A DNA stretch of 64,000 nucleotides from Leptasterias polaris (taxonomy: Eukaryota; Echinodermata; Asteroidea; Forcipulatida; Asteriidae), in assembly GCA_037783415.1 (NCBI GenBank), contig JAZGTN010000069.1:992001-1056000 (forward strand), given 5' to 3'. Numbering within the stretch: position 1 is the stretch's first letter; each line of letters opens with the position of its first letter. Position numbers and translations under genes: made by a program. The notes under the pieces were generated by a model that was not told the origin of the DNA, did no database searches, and saw only the letters and a program-made list of their open reading frames with translations. Shown one piece after another: positions 34,521 to 46,180 of the stretch.

Positions 34521-37500
34521 CAAGTTAAAACAACGTTTGATCCCGTGAGGAACCCTAATTTATTCGAATACTAAGCACGAGACTTGGCATGGTGTAACAT
34601 CCTAGGTCTATTAGTAGTTAAAGTCGGTACTTCAAAGAGACGTTCAAAGAGCGGAACCACTTTTCCCTTTTTTCCGAAGGATGGTTAAAGCTGTTCTGAA
34701 AAGTGGACTTTCCTGAATAATGGGTCATCGACTAGACGGTCTTTTGAATTGTGGCCAGAATTTATTACAAGCAACAACATGCCCAATGCAAACACAGTCG
34801 TTGCTGTCAACAACTTCTCCTTCTTTCAGCTGGTAATTTCCCCCAATAATAGCCTCATTCCAGTCGTGTAAATACCATTCTTACATACTTCATTCAGCCC
34901 AACCATGAAGATATTTTTTGCGGGGATTTACCACTGGAACCTCAATGTAAATACGTGTGCGGTAGTCGACAAGAGGGACGTACGGCTGACGCCTACCGAA
35001 CAAAGGCGAGTGTGCCCGGTATGGTGCTGGCCCATCAATGCGTTGGGTAATTTTGTCTTGTTACCGCCGGCACTGTAGTTGTAGAACATAACAGTACATC
35101 CGAAATGTTTATGGTCCCAAACACGACATCCCTCCTCCCTGATTAGGGGTGTACATAGAGGTTAGGTTCAGAGGGCCCATCGGGTGTTTTCATTGTCAAG
35201 TAATTTGGCGCTGATTATGTTTGCCGTGCAAATTAAAGCAAGCTTGAGTATATAAAAATTATTGTACCTATTCAAAAAAAAAAAAATTCCTGAACTCACA
35301 AGGAGTTCCGTTCGGTGACGTGTAATTTAGTCCAATGCACTGTTTTTGGATCACCAGGGCTTGTTGAAGGAAATGCATACCGCACACTGTGCGCACACTA
35401 AGTTCTAACCCTATCCTCATCACATGCCAAATACAAATAAATAACCTTCTTTTTAAAAGTTGTAGTATGTTGAATTCAGCACTCTCAAATCCCATAGTAT
35501 GTTGCACTGAGCTGCATTTAGCAGGGTTCATACATGACATTGGCATGCCCATGCGCAATCCCAGTCCCCAACAAACTTCAATGATTGGTATATTTAGCAA
35601 AGTAAATTCCCAGTGCAAAGGTTTGTGTAAACCAGTTCACTTCACAGTGAAACAGAATCACATTTTGCTGCAGTATTATAGCAGGGTTTTCATTTCGAGC
35701 GTTGCATTTTGATGCATTTAGCAGTGTGCTTAGAAACCACCTGATCCGGGTTTAACTAGTGCAAGGGTTACACATCAATAAGGAAATCAAAAATTACAAG
35801 AAAAGTCGGCAGGCTACTGATGCAAACGCTCCGGGTCACGACGTAACCTTACTGTTAAGGTTTTAACAAGTATTTCACATCTACTTGGGAAAAAACAACA
35901 AGCGCGGTTAAACAGCTTGTTACCATAATATGTCAGCTATGCATCAAAACAAGCATCTTTACACAAATAAATTTACTCGTCCTTTTATTTTTTAACCGGC
36001 TCTTCGGAGCCACCGTAAGCAAAAACGCATGATGTAGGGCCTACCCGTAATTCTGTGTATCTCTATTTTTATAGGCAATCCAACAGGCAAAGTCAGAAAT
36101 CCTACACCAGGTTTTTGTGCAAAATTGTAAATTCCTGGCCTGGATTTTCGTCTATGAGAGGGCAAGGCAATTTTCATTCTGCAAAGGACACTGTACATTT
36201 TTAAAGTCTATGGGAAACTTTTAAAGGGACACCAAGGCCAAGACTTGGGCAACAGAGGCAATGACCTGCGTGGCCTCCGTGTGATACCAAACTGAAATGC
36301 CATTTCTCTTTGGGATACAACCTGATGCTAGTTTATAAGGAATGCTTTATCTTTCTAAGGATTTGAAAATTAATGTTTGGAACTACTTTTATTTGCTTTA
36401 AACAGTACTATAATAGTCGTATGAGTAATTAAGTTGTCGACATGAATAATGTTGATATAGGTCAGAGGGTTTACATTATAACATTTTGTCAAATGACTGG
36501 CCTCGGTCAACCCCAGAACACTAATTCTGCTACCCACGGTCTACCGTCAACAGGGAACCCATCAAATTCAATGCTTCACTCGTTTTGGGAATTCTGGATA
36601 GACTTAAATTTAAAACTCTCACCGGAACGGGAAACCCTCAGGGATTTTTGATATATTCTAATGTGTAGTTTATGCAAAGTGGAACTCCTTGTTTAGTTTT
36701 TACCTTATCTCTGTATTTTCCCCCCATCGCCTTGTCTTTGACTGCAATGATTTAATATCCATTAAATTCCGTTCGTATAATATACTCATCAAACCGTAAC
36801 GTTGCGGGCAGTCGTTCATCACGGAAATAATGACATGGAAATGCTCTGTCTTAAACATGGTTAAAACCTCACTGGTTCCACCTCGAAGACTATCGATACA
36901 CATACCCCCACTGCCTTCCCTCTTTTGTCACTTTGACTTAACGAAAGAAGACTAAGGAGGGGGAAAAGTGAGCAAACGACCGTTCGATTGAACCGCATGC
37001 TCGTCAAAAAATGGGAAATACGTCCACCATAGATTTGCGTTAAAGATAGACGGTAGACGGGGTCGTCCCGTGAGGATTGTACGCACAAAGCATTGCGGCT
37101 CGATGTGGGTACACGGTGTTCACAATGGAGTCAAATGATGTCAGTTCGATTTCTTTTAAGAGTTATAGATGACTGGGTAATCCTTTTGCTATGTGTTCAC
37201 GCCAAACAAATGGCGCCCCGTAAAACAGGGATGCCGTCACAAGATGCTCAAAATCGACCACTGACTGTAAACGTAACGCATGCCAGAGGATTTGGAACGT
37301 AACTCAACGAGAAAACATTCCCCTTTCCCACTCTCAAACGCTTAGATCCCAAGCAGTTTACAAAATGTCCTGCAATAATGTTTTATATGGTTGTTGAGGC
37401 ATTGCGTGGTGAGATATCAATGTCATTCAGATTGCGGCTACAGCATACGTATATATCAACTTTGCTGTAGCAATTTGTTTAAATATTTATTATATTTCAG

Positions 37501-37876
37501 CTCATCACTGTTGTTGTATTGAAATAATGTTTAACTATTTGGTTGTTATTATAATATATTTTTAATTCATGTCTTTAGTTTTTGTATTGAAATGAATTAA
37601 ATGAAGTCAATGAGGTTTACGGCTTCTCAAGAAGACAACTAGCACACAGATCAAAACATCGAGTTGTTACTCCACTCTTTACCGAAAGAGCTTATCAAAG
37701 TGCCCATATGCACTCAGTCTTTCCAATAAGATTACACTAAAATAATAATTGTTCGAGGATGAAAATGATTTTATGAAAAGAAAGAAGGAACCAAACAGCT
37801 GGTTTTATTTTTCCACTTGAGTGGTCAGAGTAAATCTTTGTTTCTATAATCTCATCCCCGGCTGCATTCCCGGGTT
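34521..37876. other. Non-coding intronic DNA
   Basis: No exon recognised. A dispersed repeat at 36213-36300 (GGGACACCAAGGCCAAGACT) is related to 1283-1345. A GC-richer non-repeat segment lies at about 34890-35190. The remainder is A+T-rich and unremarkable. Confidence 0.45.
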
Positions 37877-37877
37877 G

Positions 37878-37910
37878 TAGAAGAAGAAGAAGAAGAAGAA
37901 GAAGAAAAAC
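37878..37910 (+). repeat. (GAA)n microsatellite
   Basis: About nine GAA/AGA triplets followed by an A run. On the minus strand it gives a poly-Phe or poly-Leu stretch in short spurious frames. Confidence 0.95.
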
Positions 37911-38152
37911 CGCACAAAATTTAATTGTGTTGCGGACGCAATGAATAATTGATCCGTCCAATTTGAAGCAAGCGGAGCTCGAGCACGCATACTCGCCGTG
38001 GCCCTGATGTGATGCTTCGGCTCGGCCAAACCGCTCGGGACAACACTCGTTGATTACGCATCCTATTGTTTCCCGTTACTTTGATTCGAAGTATCTAATG
38101 GGAGGCATGCTTCACTCAATGAAAACAGTACTGTCACATAATTATAACAGTA

Positions 38153-38413
38153 AAGTTAGTTTGATATTGAACATTGGATATTCACATATGTTTGTACAGC
38201 GAATGTTTTGCTATTTCGAGATTGAACATTGGACATTCACAAACATGTGTATTTTGTACAGAGAATGTTTTGCTGTTTCGATATTGGACAATGGACATTC
38301 ACATACATAGGTTTGTACAGTGAATGTCCATACTTTGCTATTTCGATATTGGACATTGGACATTCGCTGTACAAACCTCTGTGATTTTCCAATGTCCAAC
38401 ATCAAACTTACTT
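38153..38413. mobile_element. Expanded inverted-repeat element (AAGTTAGTTT family)
   Basis: The left end is AAGTTAGTTTGATATTGAAC after a TA, and the right end is an inverted copy (CCAACATCAAACTTACTT). Inside are about four repeats of about 65 bp, each with GTACAGCGAATG-type, TTTGCTRTTTCGATATTG and ACATTGGACATTC motifs; the last is inverted. It is twice as long as the relative at 23948-24070, which suggests growth by internal duplication. Confidence 0.82.
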
Positions 38414-39179
38414 TCATCTGTCACATATGAGTCATGGATTTCAGTGTCAACTGCATGAAACTGAAAACAACTCTATGTAGAGCATGATCTTGCCAGCCTC
38501 CAATACACGCTGCTTTCTCATCAACAAAACAAACAGATTTTGCTTCCGTTTTTATAATTGTTTCATTTGTTTCGATATGTCTCTTGTTAATGGGTTACCT
38601 TGGGCTAATTTTGTACAAAGCTCTAAAGCACAATCCAATCGCTCAGCACATAACATATCCAACGTATATAGTGACAGTTTTCTTTTGTTCAACTTATGTT
38701 TAACGTATAAAGCATTTTTAAAGAATTATTATTTAATATAAAGGGCTCATATTTCTTACATAATCACATCAAAATGTACTTTCTGTAAAGTTTACACAAT
38801 GATCAAAAATTACTTTGGCTGTGAACAAAAGCAAAGCCATAGAGAAAACAAATTACACATCACTTACGGCCTCAACATTTTTTGGAAAGGAACATCATTT
38901 TGGCAGAAATTATTGTTTGCATTTGAAAACATTTAATTGCAAACACTATTTAAAAATATGGAAAGATATTTTTAACAAAAAAAGAAAAAAAGAACATGTA
39001 TTTTAAAAAAACAGTCGCCGAGAATTTTTTTAAAATATGGCACTGTGGGCCTTAAAAAAGTGATTTGGATTGGAAAGCGTAATAGGGTTGCCGTGAAGGA
39101 AATCCGGATTATCCCATGTACTTATGTGCATTTGTGTACAGCGCGTTGTAATTACAAGTCTTTTCTTCAACTCTACGAG

Positions 39180-39640
39180 GCCTTAAAAATCATTTAGGCC
39201 ACTTCCCGCCGGAATCGCTTCTCCGACTTAGAGACAATGACTCCCCAAATGCGTCCACAAAAAGAAAACAATTTTGAAGATCATTAAAAGGGATTAAGAA
39301 GGCAGAAATCATTCCGGGATTTTCGGACAAAGACCCAGCTGATCCATACAACTGGTCCCTCCTGACACGCGAAGGAGCTCGCGTAGAAAGTGACGTCCCT
39401 ATTGCATTCTCAATTAGTATGCAAATGGTAATTGCTGTAATTATGGAGCAGGTATATAGACGTATCTATTATTAAGTCACACCTCTTGGGCAGCAGAGAA
39501 CGGCCGAGTCCAGAGATTAAAACCTCAGCTACAATCACCTCGGGAAGGTTACGGGAGGAAATGCGTTTGGCATATTTTTGAGTTACCGTTTTTTGCTTTG
39601 TTAGGTCATTAGATGCGGCCGGCTCACCTTATGGTGCCGT
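39180..39640. promoter_or_regulatory. Candidate enhancer in intron 2, 1.1 kb from exon 2
   Basis: Non-repetitive and balanced in composition. Within about 95 bp it contains a CRE-like TGACGTCC (39391), TAATTG on the minus strand (39411-39416), a perfect POU octamer ATGCAAAT (39419-39426), TAATTG (39429-39434), TAATTA (39438-39443) and a perfect T-box half-site TCACACCT (39477-39484). The density of homeodomain, POU and T-box motifs, in the intron of a T-box gene, suggests an enhancer that could include autoregulation. This is motif reading; no conservation data were available. Confidence 0.42.
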
Positions 39641-40492
39641 TATGTATCAATTGTGCACCAAACGGATTAATTTGCATGTGGATTCTAATTGACTTGAATT
39701 AGCCAAAAATATCTTGAAACTTTGTTCAGTTATTTTTTTGCCAAAAGACGTTGTGATTTTTTTGTTAACCAGTAGTCTCCATTTATTGTTTTGTTTATTT
39801 ATGCAAATTTCTATCACACAATAGTTTAAAACAATTGAGGGAAGGCAGAATTGGGTATATTCATTCCAGAACAAAGTCACTCTTTATAATGAGATATTTT
39901 GGAACAGGGACACGTGTTTCCATTTATTTTTGCTCAAAGTCCATTTAGCCTCGGCCGTAGAGGGCGTTGTCTGTTAAAAATGCAATACGTCATGTTTGAC
40001 ATCATCCGTCATCAATTAGCAACCCGAGCCCGTTCACAGTCCCAATTAACCGTACGGACGGTTCGTTTATATGAATGACATGTTACTATAACAATTGTTA
40101 CATTATTACAAGGTACAACATGTTAAATTTACTTTTGATAATCAGAAAGATGTGCGCATCCTTTTACAATTTACGTAAGAACCATACTGTTTTTCTTCCA
40201 TACGTATGTACGTAAGTAAACCTAAAACAGTCTGGTCCATATTTAAGTTTGACAATATACGTGATAAATGCTTATGTGAATATGGATTCAAACACGGTGC
40301 TGTCAAAAGCGATACATCATGCGTGATACGTTAATATGACGAATCGAATCCTGAAGCTGTGCACGTATTTCGTAATACAACGCTACGTATTTTTGCAGCT
40401 GAATTACGTCATTCATTACGTATAGGATACGAGTTGAGCTAAATTTACGTTTATTAACACTTTACGTTTATTGTTGTCACTATTCGACATTA

Positions 40493-40727
40493 CACTCTTA
40501 AAATGTCCGGGTCATGACCAGGATCCGGGGTCATGTGGAACCTGACTCATGTCTGGGTGAGTATGACACGGATCTGTGTCAAAATGACCTTGAAAATGGT
40601 CGGAATGATGCAGAATCCGAGTTTAAAATCCAGTTTCAAACCATTTTCCGGATCAGCCTGACCCGGTAATTGGTCTGGCCTCCTGGATTCGGAATCCGGA
40701 TGAATTCCGACCCGGAAGTTTTTAGAG
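40493..40727. mobile_element. 235-bp TA-flanked inverted-repeat element beside exon 2
   Basis: TA|CACTCTTAAAATGTCCGGGT at the left and ACCCGGAAGTTTTTAGAG|TA at the right form terminal inverted repeats with a TA duplication, as in Tc1/mariner-type MITEs. The inside contains TGTGTCAAAATGACCTTGAA and GGTCGGAATGATGCAGAATC, single diverged units of the 21-bp motif that is massively amplified at 49.7-51.2 kb. The right end lies about 25 bp downstream of the exon 2 splice donor. Confidence 0.88.
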
Positions 40728-40752
40728 TACATTCCAAGGAGAATCAACGTAC

Positions 40753-40987
40753 CTGCCAGCCTTGGTAATAATCATCTCCGTCCCGATCTCGTGGAATTTC
40801 TGCCAAAGTTCACGTCCCTCCAAGGTGACTTTGATGTCCTTGGCGGGTGAGGTTGACATTGACATATCCGGTTGGCGCATGGCGGCCGCTGCGGCCATCA
40901 TCTGCTGGGTCGCTGCTGCAGCGGCCGCGGACTTGTGGTCATTCGGACCTGGGAGTGGAGTGAAATCGCCGAAGTGGGAACTCCTCT
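40753..40987 (-). CDS. T-box transcription factor, exon 2 (linker and start of T-box)
   Basis: Encodes residues 54-132. The acceptor is a pyrimidine-rich tract ending cttcatacag and the donor is GGCAG|gtacgt in phase 2. Residues 74-89 form an alanine-rich linker with a QQMM break. The T-box starts at about residue 104 with [20 protein letters not shown] and continues [10 protein letters not shown]-box proteins bind TCACACCT-type half-sites and regulate transcription in the nucleus. The [15 protein letters not shown] block is closest, as I remember these families, to Tbx4/5 (Tbx2/3 normally has EMVITKSGR). The junction inside the Arg-Arg pair before MFP is a widely conserved T-box intron position. 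An inverted-repeat element sits about 25 bp downstream of the donor. Confidence 0.93.
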
Positions 40988-42404
40988 CTGTATGAAGCGA
41001 AAAAACCATTTTGTTATCAAACCATTGACATGTTAAAAACATGTTATGCTGGTTGTAAAATTTGCACAGAAAATATAGTAAGCAGTCTTTGAAACAGCAG
41101 TTTGGAAAAGGATGTAATTTCTTTCTTAAACACGGAATTTTAGGCTTTGATGCATATTCATTTTTGGTGAAAATGGTGACGATCTGAAGAAAGTAAGGGT
41201 ATCCACGAATTTTTGACTACCCGTACCAGTGAGACTTGTAGGGTTAATGAATATATAAAGACCGCTGCCTTTGTTTTCTAGTTATTACATGTATTATAAA
41301 CCGGAATTGTATTTGCCTTTTGAAGTATTCCAATATCCCAACGTGTTTCAAATTGTAAGCTAGAAACAAAATACATATTGGTATAAAACAAAACAAAAAT
41401 AGTTTCTTTTCTGCAAGTATCAAATGATTCTTATCATACAAATAGGCCTATGTTATTTAACTTAAGAACTAATTTATAGGCGTTTTAAATTCACCCGGAC
41501 TGAGCTTGTGTGTCAGATTACTGTTTTAATGGTTTAAATTCTTCATGTAACCGAAAGAAGGCATAAAGGTCCTACGTCCTTCTTCCATGCACACACAATA
41601 CATTTCCAGCTACAGAAGTCAATAAGCAATAAAATAGCTCCCGACAAGAGTGTTTTTCTCATTCCCGTGCAGGATCAGAATTTAACCTTTCAAAAATGAT
41701 ATACGAATGGCAGAAAAACGGATCAAACTTTCAAGCTCACTTTTCTTGAAACAACATTTTTCTCATAATGGGATTTGAGGCATTGCATGGTGAGGTATCA
41801 ATGTATATTTGGTTTGCGGTAACACCATTGGTTTGCGGTAACACCATTTTTACAAAATTGTTCTCATTAATTGCACACGCACTTTCTTCGGTAACTTTTC
41901 GTTACGTGTTTCTTCCGAGCACACGACGAATTAAACCTGCCCGTAAAAAAGGGATTCTATGCAAATAGACGCGTTCATGTCACAGACAAATTACCTTCAG
42001 TTAAAGTCAGAATTTTAAGCCCGACGACACCACATCATTACCGTGTGTGTTTGAGTGAATATAATAACTGGTTTACTGAACTTGACCACACTTGGTTAGC
42101 CCATTATTAGCTTAATCACAGCGTAATAATGGGTAAACAGACAGAGCCGCTATGAATCGTGTAGTAACTAATGACAGGAGCTAGTCTCTTTTCGAGGTCG
42201 TTACGGACCTATTTTGTTATCTCCGTATGTGAGGTTGGAAGTGACGATTGATTGATTGACAATGCTACCTCTTTCATGGATGCATCTTCAAAGCAAATTG
42301 CAGATATTTAAAAGAATGTTTGATTATTATTTTTTATCAAGACCACTGCCGGATTATTTTTAGGTTTTATTATGGACGATTGATTATGTTACAAACTGCT
42401 TTAT

Positions 42405-42441
42405 CCTGAAGACGATCAGAGTGTACTAATCGAAACGTCTA
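42405..42441 (+). repeat. Dispersed TCGAAACGTC repeat fragment
   Basis: CCTGAAGACGATCAGAGTGT followed by ACTAATCGAAACGTCTAG. It shares the pattern GA-GA...AG..TCGAAACGTC with the arms at 1156-1236. Probably the edge of a retroelement family; class unsettled. Confidence 0.45.
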
Positions 42442-42898
42442 GTTGTTACACCACCGGTTCTGTTCAGAACCACTCAAAGAGCGATTTCATATGTCACCGC
42501 AAACCTTACTAGATTGTTTATCTCTACCATACAACATTTCAAATCCTACATACGCTGTATAGCAAATCTATATTTCTTCATGTACATTGACTGAAATATT
42601 ATTTTCCCCAAAGTGTTTTTGATGCACATGGTAATTACTAACACAAAAACGGGGGGAGGGGAAAAGAAAAAACAATCCAGAAAATGTGCATAATAAGTTT
42701 TAGAATTTCAACTCCAATTGTGCTCTTAGTCTTATGTCGAGGTGTCTATAATGCAAAAAGAAACAAACATAATGGAAGACAACTGAGAACCAAGAGTCTG
42801 AAGGCCGCGTAAAAAGTTAAATTTCCATGCAGCTGCCTTTATGTTAATGATAATTTTGAAAATTTTAAATGGTCAACAAAATTTGAAATAGCTTTCCT

Positions 42899-43277
42899 TT
42901 AAAGGCACTGAACATGTTTGGTAATTATCAAAGACCAGTATTGTCACTCGGTGTATCCCAACATATGCATAAAATAACAAACCTGTGAAAATTTGGGCTG
43001 AATCGGTCATCGAAGTTGCAAGAAAATAAAGAAAGAAAAAACACCCTTGTTGCACAATTTTGTGTGCTTTCAGATGCTAATAAAAGGCTTCATGCATGAA
43101 GTCTTTTGATATTTTAGTGAGAAGTTACCTCTTTCTCAAAAACTACGTTACTTCAGAGGGAGTGGTTTCTCACAATGTTTTATAGTACTATCAACAGCTC
43201 TCCGTTGCTGGTTACCAAGTAAGTTTTTATGCTAATATATATTTTGAGTAATTACCAAACGTGTTCAGTGCCTTTAA
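42899..43277. mobile_element. 379-bp inverted-repeat element (TTAAAGGCACTG family), complete
   Basis: The left end TTAAAGGCACTGAACATGTT then TGGTAATTATCAAA and the right end (inverted) TTAAAGGCACTGAACACGTT then TGGTAATTACTCAAA pair over about 35 bp. Internal landmarks are CATAAAATAACAAACCTGTG, AAATTTGGGCTGAATCGGTC and CCTCTTTCTCAAAAACTACG. Partial copies occur at 20565-20760, 22985-23110 and 59290-59400. No coding capacity. From memory this is one of the most frequent repeats in echinoderm sequence. Confidence 0.9.
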
Positions 43278-45653
43278 GGAATATAGCTTGCACTTGTGCA
43301 CAAAATACGTTACGTTATACACAAAAAGGTTTTAAAATGTCAGGTGTGAACACTATTTTTTTAAACACAATTTGTTTTGGTCCACAAGAAAAAGTGTAAT
43401 CCAAATCAGCACTTCATGTTTGATGAGTTATTTTACAAATTTACTTAGAGGCTTAATCCAAATCCAACCATACTTTCTAGGATTCAACGAGCGCGTGTCA
43501 ATTACTTTTTCCTCAGTTTGATTGAGCGTCTGGCCCAGTTTTCTTCCAGCGAGTCGTCTGGTAAACCATGGGGGTGTGGAGTTGAATCAGATAGGGCTCT
43601 TGCTCCTAGCGATTGCAATTTTTCTTGTAAGCTTCATGTGAATTTACACAACTCACATCAAAGAGCAGATGAAATTAATTTCTTAACACGTGGCGAGTTA
43701 AAGCACTTACCCAATCGCGCAGAAAGTGTTTAATATATACCGGCCTCTCTTTGAGTTTAAGAAAGACCAGAACTGCGAGGCTGGACCGCCGCGAGCACCG
43801 TGCGCTGTGGCTTGCCACCGTACGGTGAGCTCGGTTATTTCCACGGTGGGAAGAAGGTAACGACGTCCCGATGCAAGCGATTCCGTAAGTCTATAATAAG
43901 TTCGCTTCAGTAAGTTGTTATCGAATGTGATCAATATGTTATTTTAAAAAGTATACAATCAATCATGATTTGTTTTTTTCTCAGGCAAAACAGATTTGTC
44001 ACCAACAAATTTCATTAAGGAACAAACTATTCTGATTATAAGGACGTAAGAAATAATATTAACATACAATGTCTTATTGCATACATAAAATACAAATAGT
44101 CATTTTGAAATACATTTTTAAGATTGTTAAAATCTATGTGATCATGTTTTGTTTAATCTAAAGTAAAAAAGTATGTGAATTTTTTTCGAATTGTAGGCCT
44201 TTAATGTATCACTGTAAGCTAAAAGGATTTGAATAAGTATAAGTTAATTTATAGAGTTTTATGTGCTTTAAATACACGTCCGTGTAAGGGCAAAAATCAA
44301 ACAAAATTCTTTATCGCCGATGCTAAATTAATTAACATCTATAAAATATAATGATTTTGTTTAAGTATTCCTGCACAACGATCATGCTAACAAATACAAA
44401 TGCTCGTTCGCCAAAATTGAAGTCGTAGTTAAAGACGATATCATAGCTCAATTGTTTCGCTTTGTTGTCTTTCTTTTTTGTTTCATGCGAAAAGTAAAAG
44501 TGATTGGTCAACATTATATGCTTCGGGTTTACAGAAACCTTAGTAAAGAGATTGAAATATTTTGAGTTACTTTTGTAGAAAGTATTATTTCATATTCCTT
44601 TACTAGCCTTTAAAACCGCTAAACATTGTCTACATTTTAATTTAAAATGATTTATTTCGTCAGAAAAGTTTTCCACGTTGAAAATAAAAGAAGTTTTGAA
44701 AATCATAATCGTACAAAGCAGAGCAATTTTCGGAAACGGGTTGAAAATTTTACATGTTTCTACAATTTAATTTTGTTGTTTTATTTTATTTATATTTTGA
44801 AGAAGATCAACCTTACTGCGGCATGCTGCAATTGGCATAAATCATAAACCTATTTACAAAAATGCCTATTATGATCTATCCAAATAAAATCACGGATACA
44901 AAACCATAATATCAAATATTAGCCTACTTGTCATTTGTTATTATTATTTTTTTATTTTTTTATTATTTTTTATTTTAGAAACCAAAGTTTGAGTTTGCAT
45001 TTTTTTTAACGCGAGTTGCATTGAAATCTAACACCGTTTGAAAAAATACATGTTTTGGGTAAACTTTGATCGAATCCAACTATGATTTCATATTTGACAA
45101 GCAGACTCAGTAATTTGCCTCATTTTCTTGTATCAGAGTTTGTGTTAGCCAAATTCTCGTTGAAGTATAGTTTCCGATCAAATTGTCATGTGTTAAGAAC
45201 ACTTAACAAAATATTATAATAGATTCAGTCAACAAAATATTATAATAGATTCAGTAAACATTTTGTTGAGTTGCATCATTAATGAATTTGAAAGGAAACA
45301 AATTGCAAAATTTATTAATAGAAAGTGCGAAAAACTTCCAGAGATAGCATTTTAGGAAAGTGTCCTATCTCATTAGACCTTAAGCCAATCCGTTTTTCAA
45401 CTCAAAAGTGTTTTTGTTATTATCGCATACAGAGCTAATAACAACTCGCATTCTGTAAAGAAAGTTGTGAATTTTCAGTCTCGGAGTGTTAGCTAGGACT
45501 TGTGAAGTTCACAAGTATGGAAGATGGTGTTGGTAAATTTCAACAATGCAGAGTGTCTGTCCAAGTGTAGGCATTTCGAAAGTAAAATAACTTGGGATAT
45601 GCTCCAGAAGATTTAGTCACATGAAGTAGAAGAGGGAGACTCTAGACACGTAC

Positions 45654-45813
45654 CTGACATTCCAGAGAAAGAAAGAGCGTTATGGTTTGGCGGCTGCATG
45701 GGCAGGCCAGGGTACGGGAAACTACGAGGTGGCGGCGGCACAATGCTGTTGAGGGCAAAGGCGTGCGCCCTAGCCCGTTGGCTGATATAGTCCTCACTTC
45801 CTTCGTACATCAT
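45654..45813 (-). CDS. T-box transcription factor, exon 1 (N-terminus)
   Basis: First coding exon, 53 codons plus one base. The ATG at 45813 is immediately followed by a second ATG, has G at -3, and has an in-frame TAG seven codons upstream, which supports this start. Residues 12-25 (SQRARAHAFALNSIV) resemble the eh1-like, Groucho-recruiting motif found near the N-terminus of several T-box proteins (RAxAFSIxxLI type). It is followed by a proline-rich stretch (PPPPRSFPYPGLPMQPP). The exon ends in ATGTCAG|gtacgt, a good donor in phase 1; the split codon joins exon 2 as GAG (Glu). No other homology is visible, so the exon rests on the start context, donor, phase match and motif. An additional non-coding 5' exon is possible. 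Confidence 0.78.
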
Positions 45814-46180
45814 ACCTGCGACGAGTCCCGGCTAGGCGAGAAAAATCGAAAAGGCGGGCGACGAAACTTACGACTGGTTTGAAAAGCCTGCGCTACGCGG
45901 TGGGAAACACGCCTATTCAGTCCCGGCACCAAAGAGCAGAGCTGTTGTGTGGTCCGCAGTTGCAGATGCGCCTGAGATATAAAGTCCGTGCGTATGTTGA
46001 TGGGTCCGGTGGACACCAATTAAAGACTTATTATTTGGTGAGTATTTTCCCCGGACTCTCACACACGCGCCTCGTACACACCAGTCGTTATCCAGCCTCG
46101 CTGGCGATTGGACGGCACGCCTGCCAATCAGCGCACGCAGCCGGCTAGGCCAGGGCGCCGCCCACCGTATTTACCCAAGG
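45814..46180 (-). promoter_or_regulatory. Putative 5' UTR/promoter of the T-box gene
   Basis: GC- and CpG-richer DNA immediately upstream of the start codon, in contrast to the A+T-rich DNA on both sides. It contains two CCAAT-type sequences in opposite orientations, at about 46104 (ATTGG on the plus strand) and 46132 (CCAATCAG on the plus strand), roughly 290-320 bp upstream of the ATG, which is a usual distance for NF-Y sites. I see no convincing TATA box at the right place. The transcription start is not visible. The function is inferred from position and composition only. Confidence 0.4.

Larger units (their letters stand above)
16178..40752 (-). other. Intron 2 of the T-box gene
   Basis: A 24.6-kb intron splitting the T-box. 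It carries SINEs (18065-18490, 34165-34520), inverted-repeat elements (23948-24070, 30677-30883, 38153-38413, 40493-40727), partial copies of the 379-bp element (20565-20760, 22985-23110) and tandem arrays (27391-27710, 28399-28635, 32538-33243). Between these lie GC-richer, non-repetitive islands listed separately. Short open frames here have no recognisable homology, often lack an ATG, and are treated as chance. No further exon of this or another gene was recognised. Confidence 0.85.
40988..45653 (-). other. Intron 1 of the T-box gene
   Basis: Lies between the exon 1 donor and the exon 2 acceptor. Largely A+T-rich and non-coding. It holds one nearly complete 379-bp inverted-repeat element at 42899-43277, a TCGAAACGTC-type repeat fragment near 42405-42441, and a 27-bp tandem duplication at about 45222-45260. 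I see no additional exon. Confidence 0.85.

Noticed and set aside
42405..42441. A hammerhead ribozyme
   Set aside because: GAAAC is present but the CTGATGA core is not (CTGAAGA instead) and stems I and III cannot be drawn convincingly.
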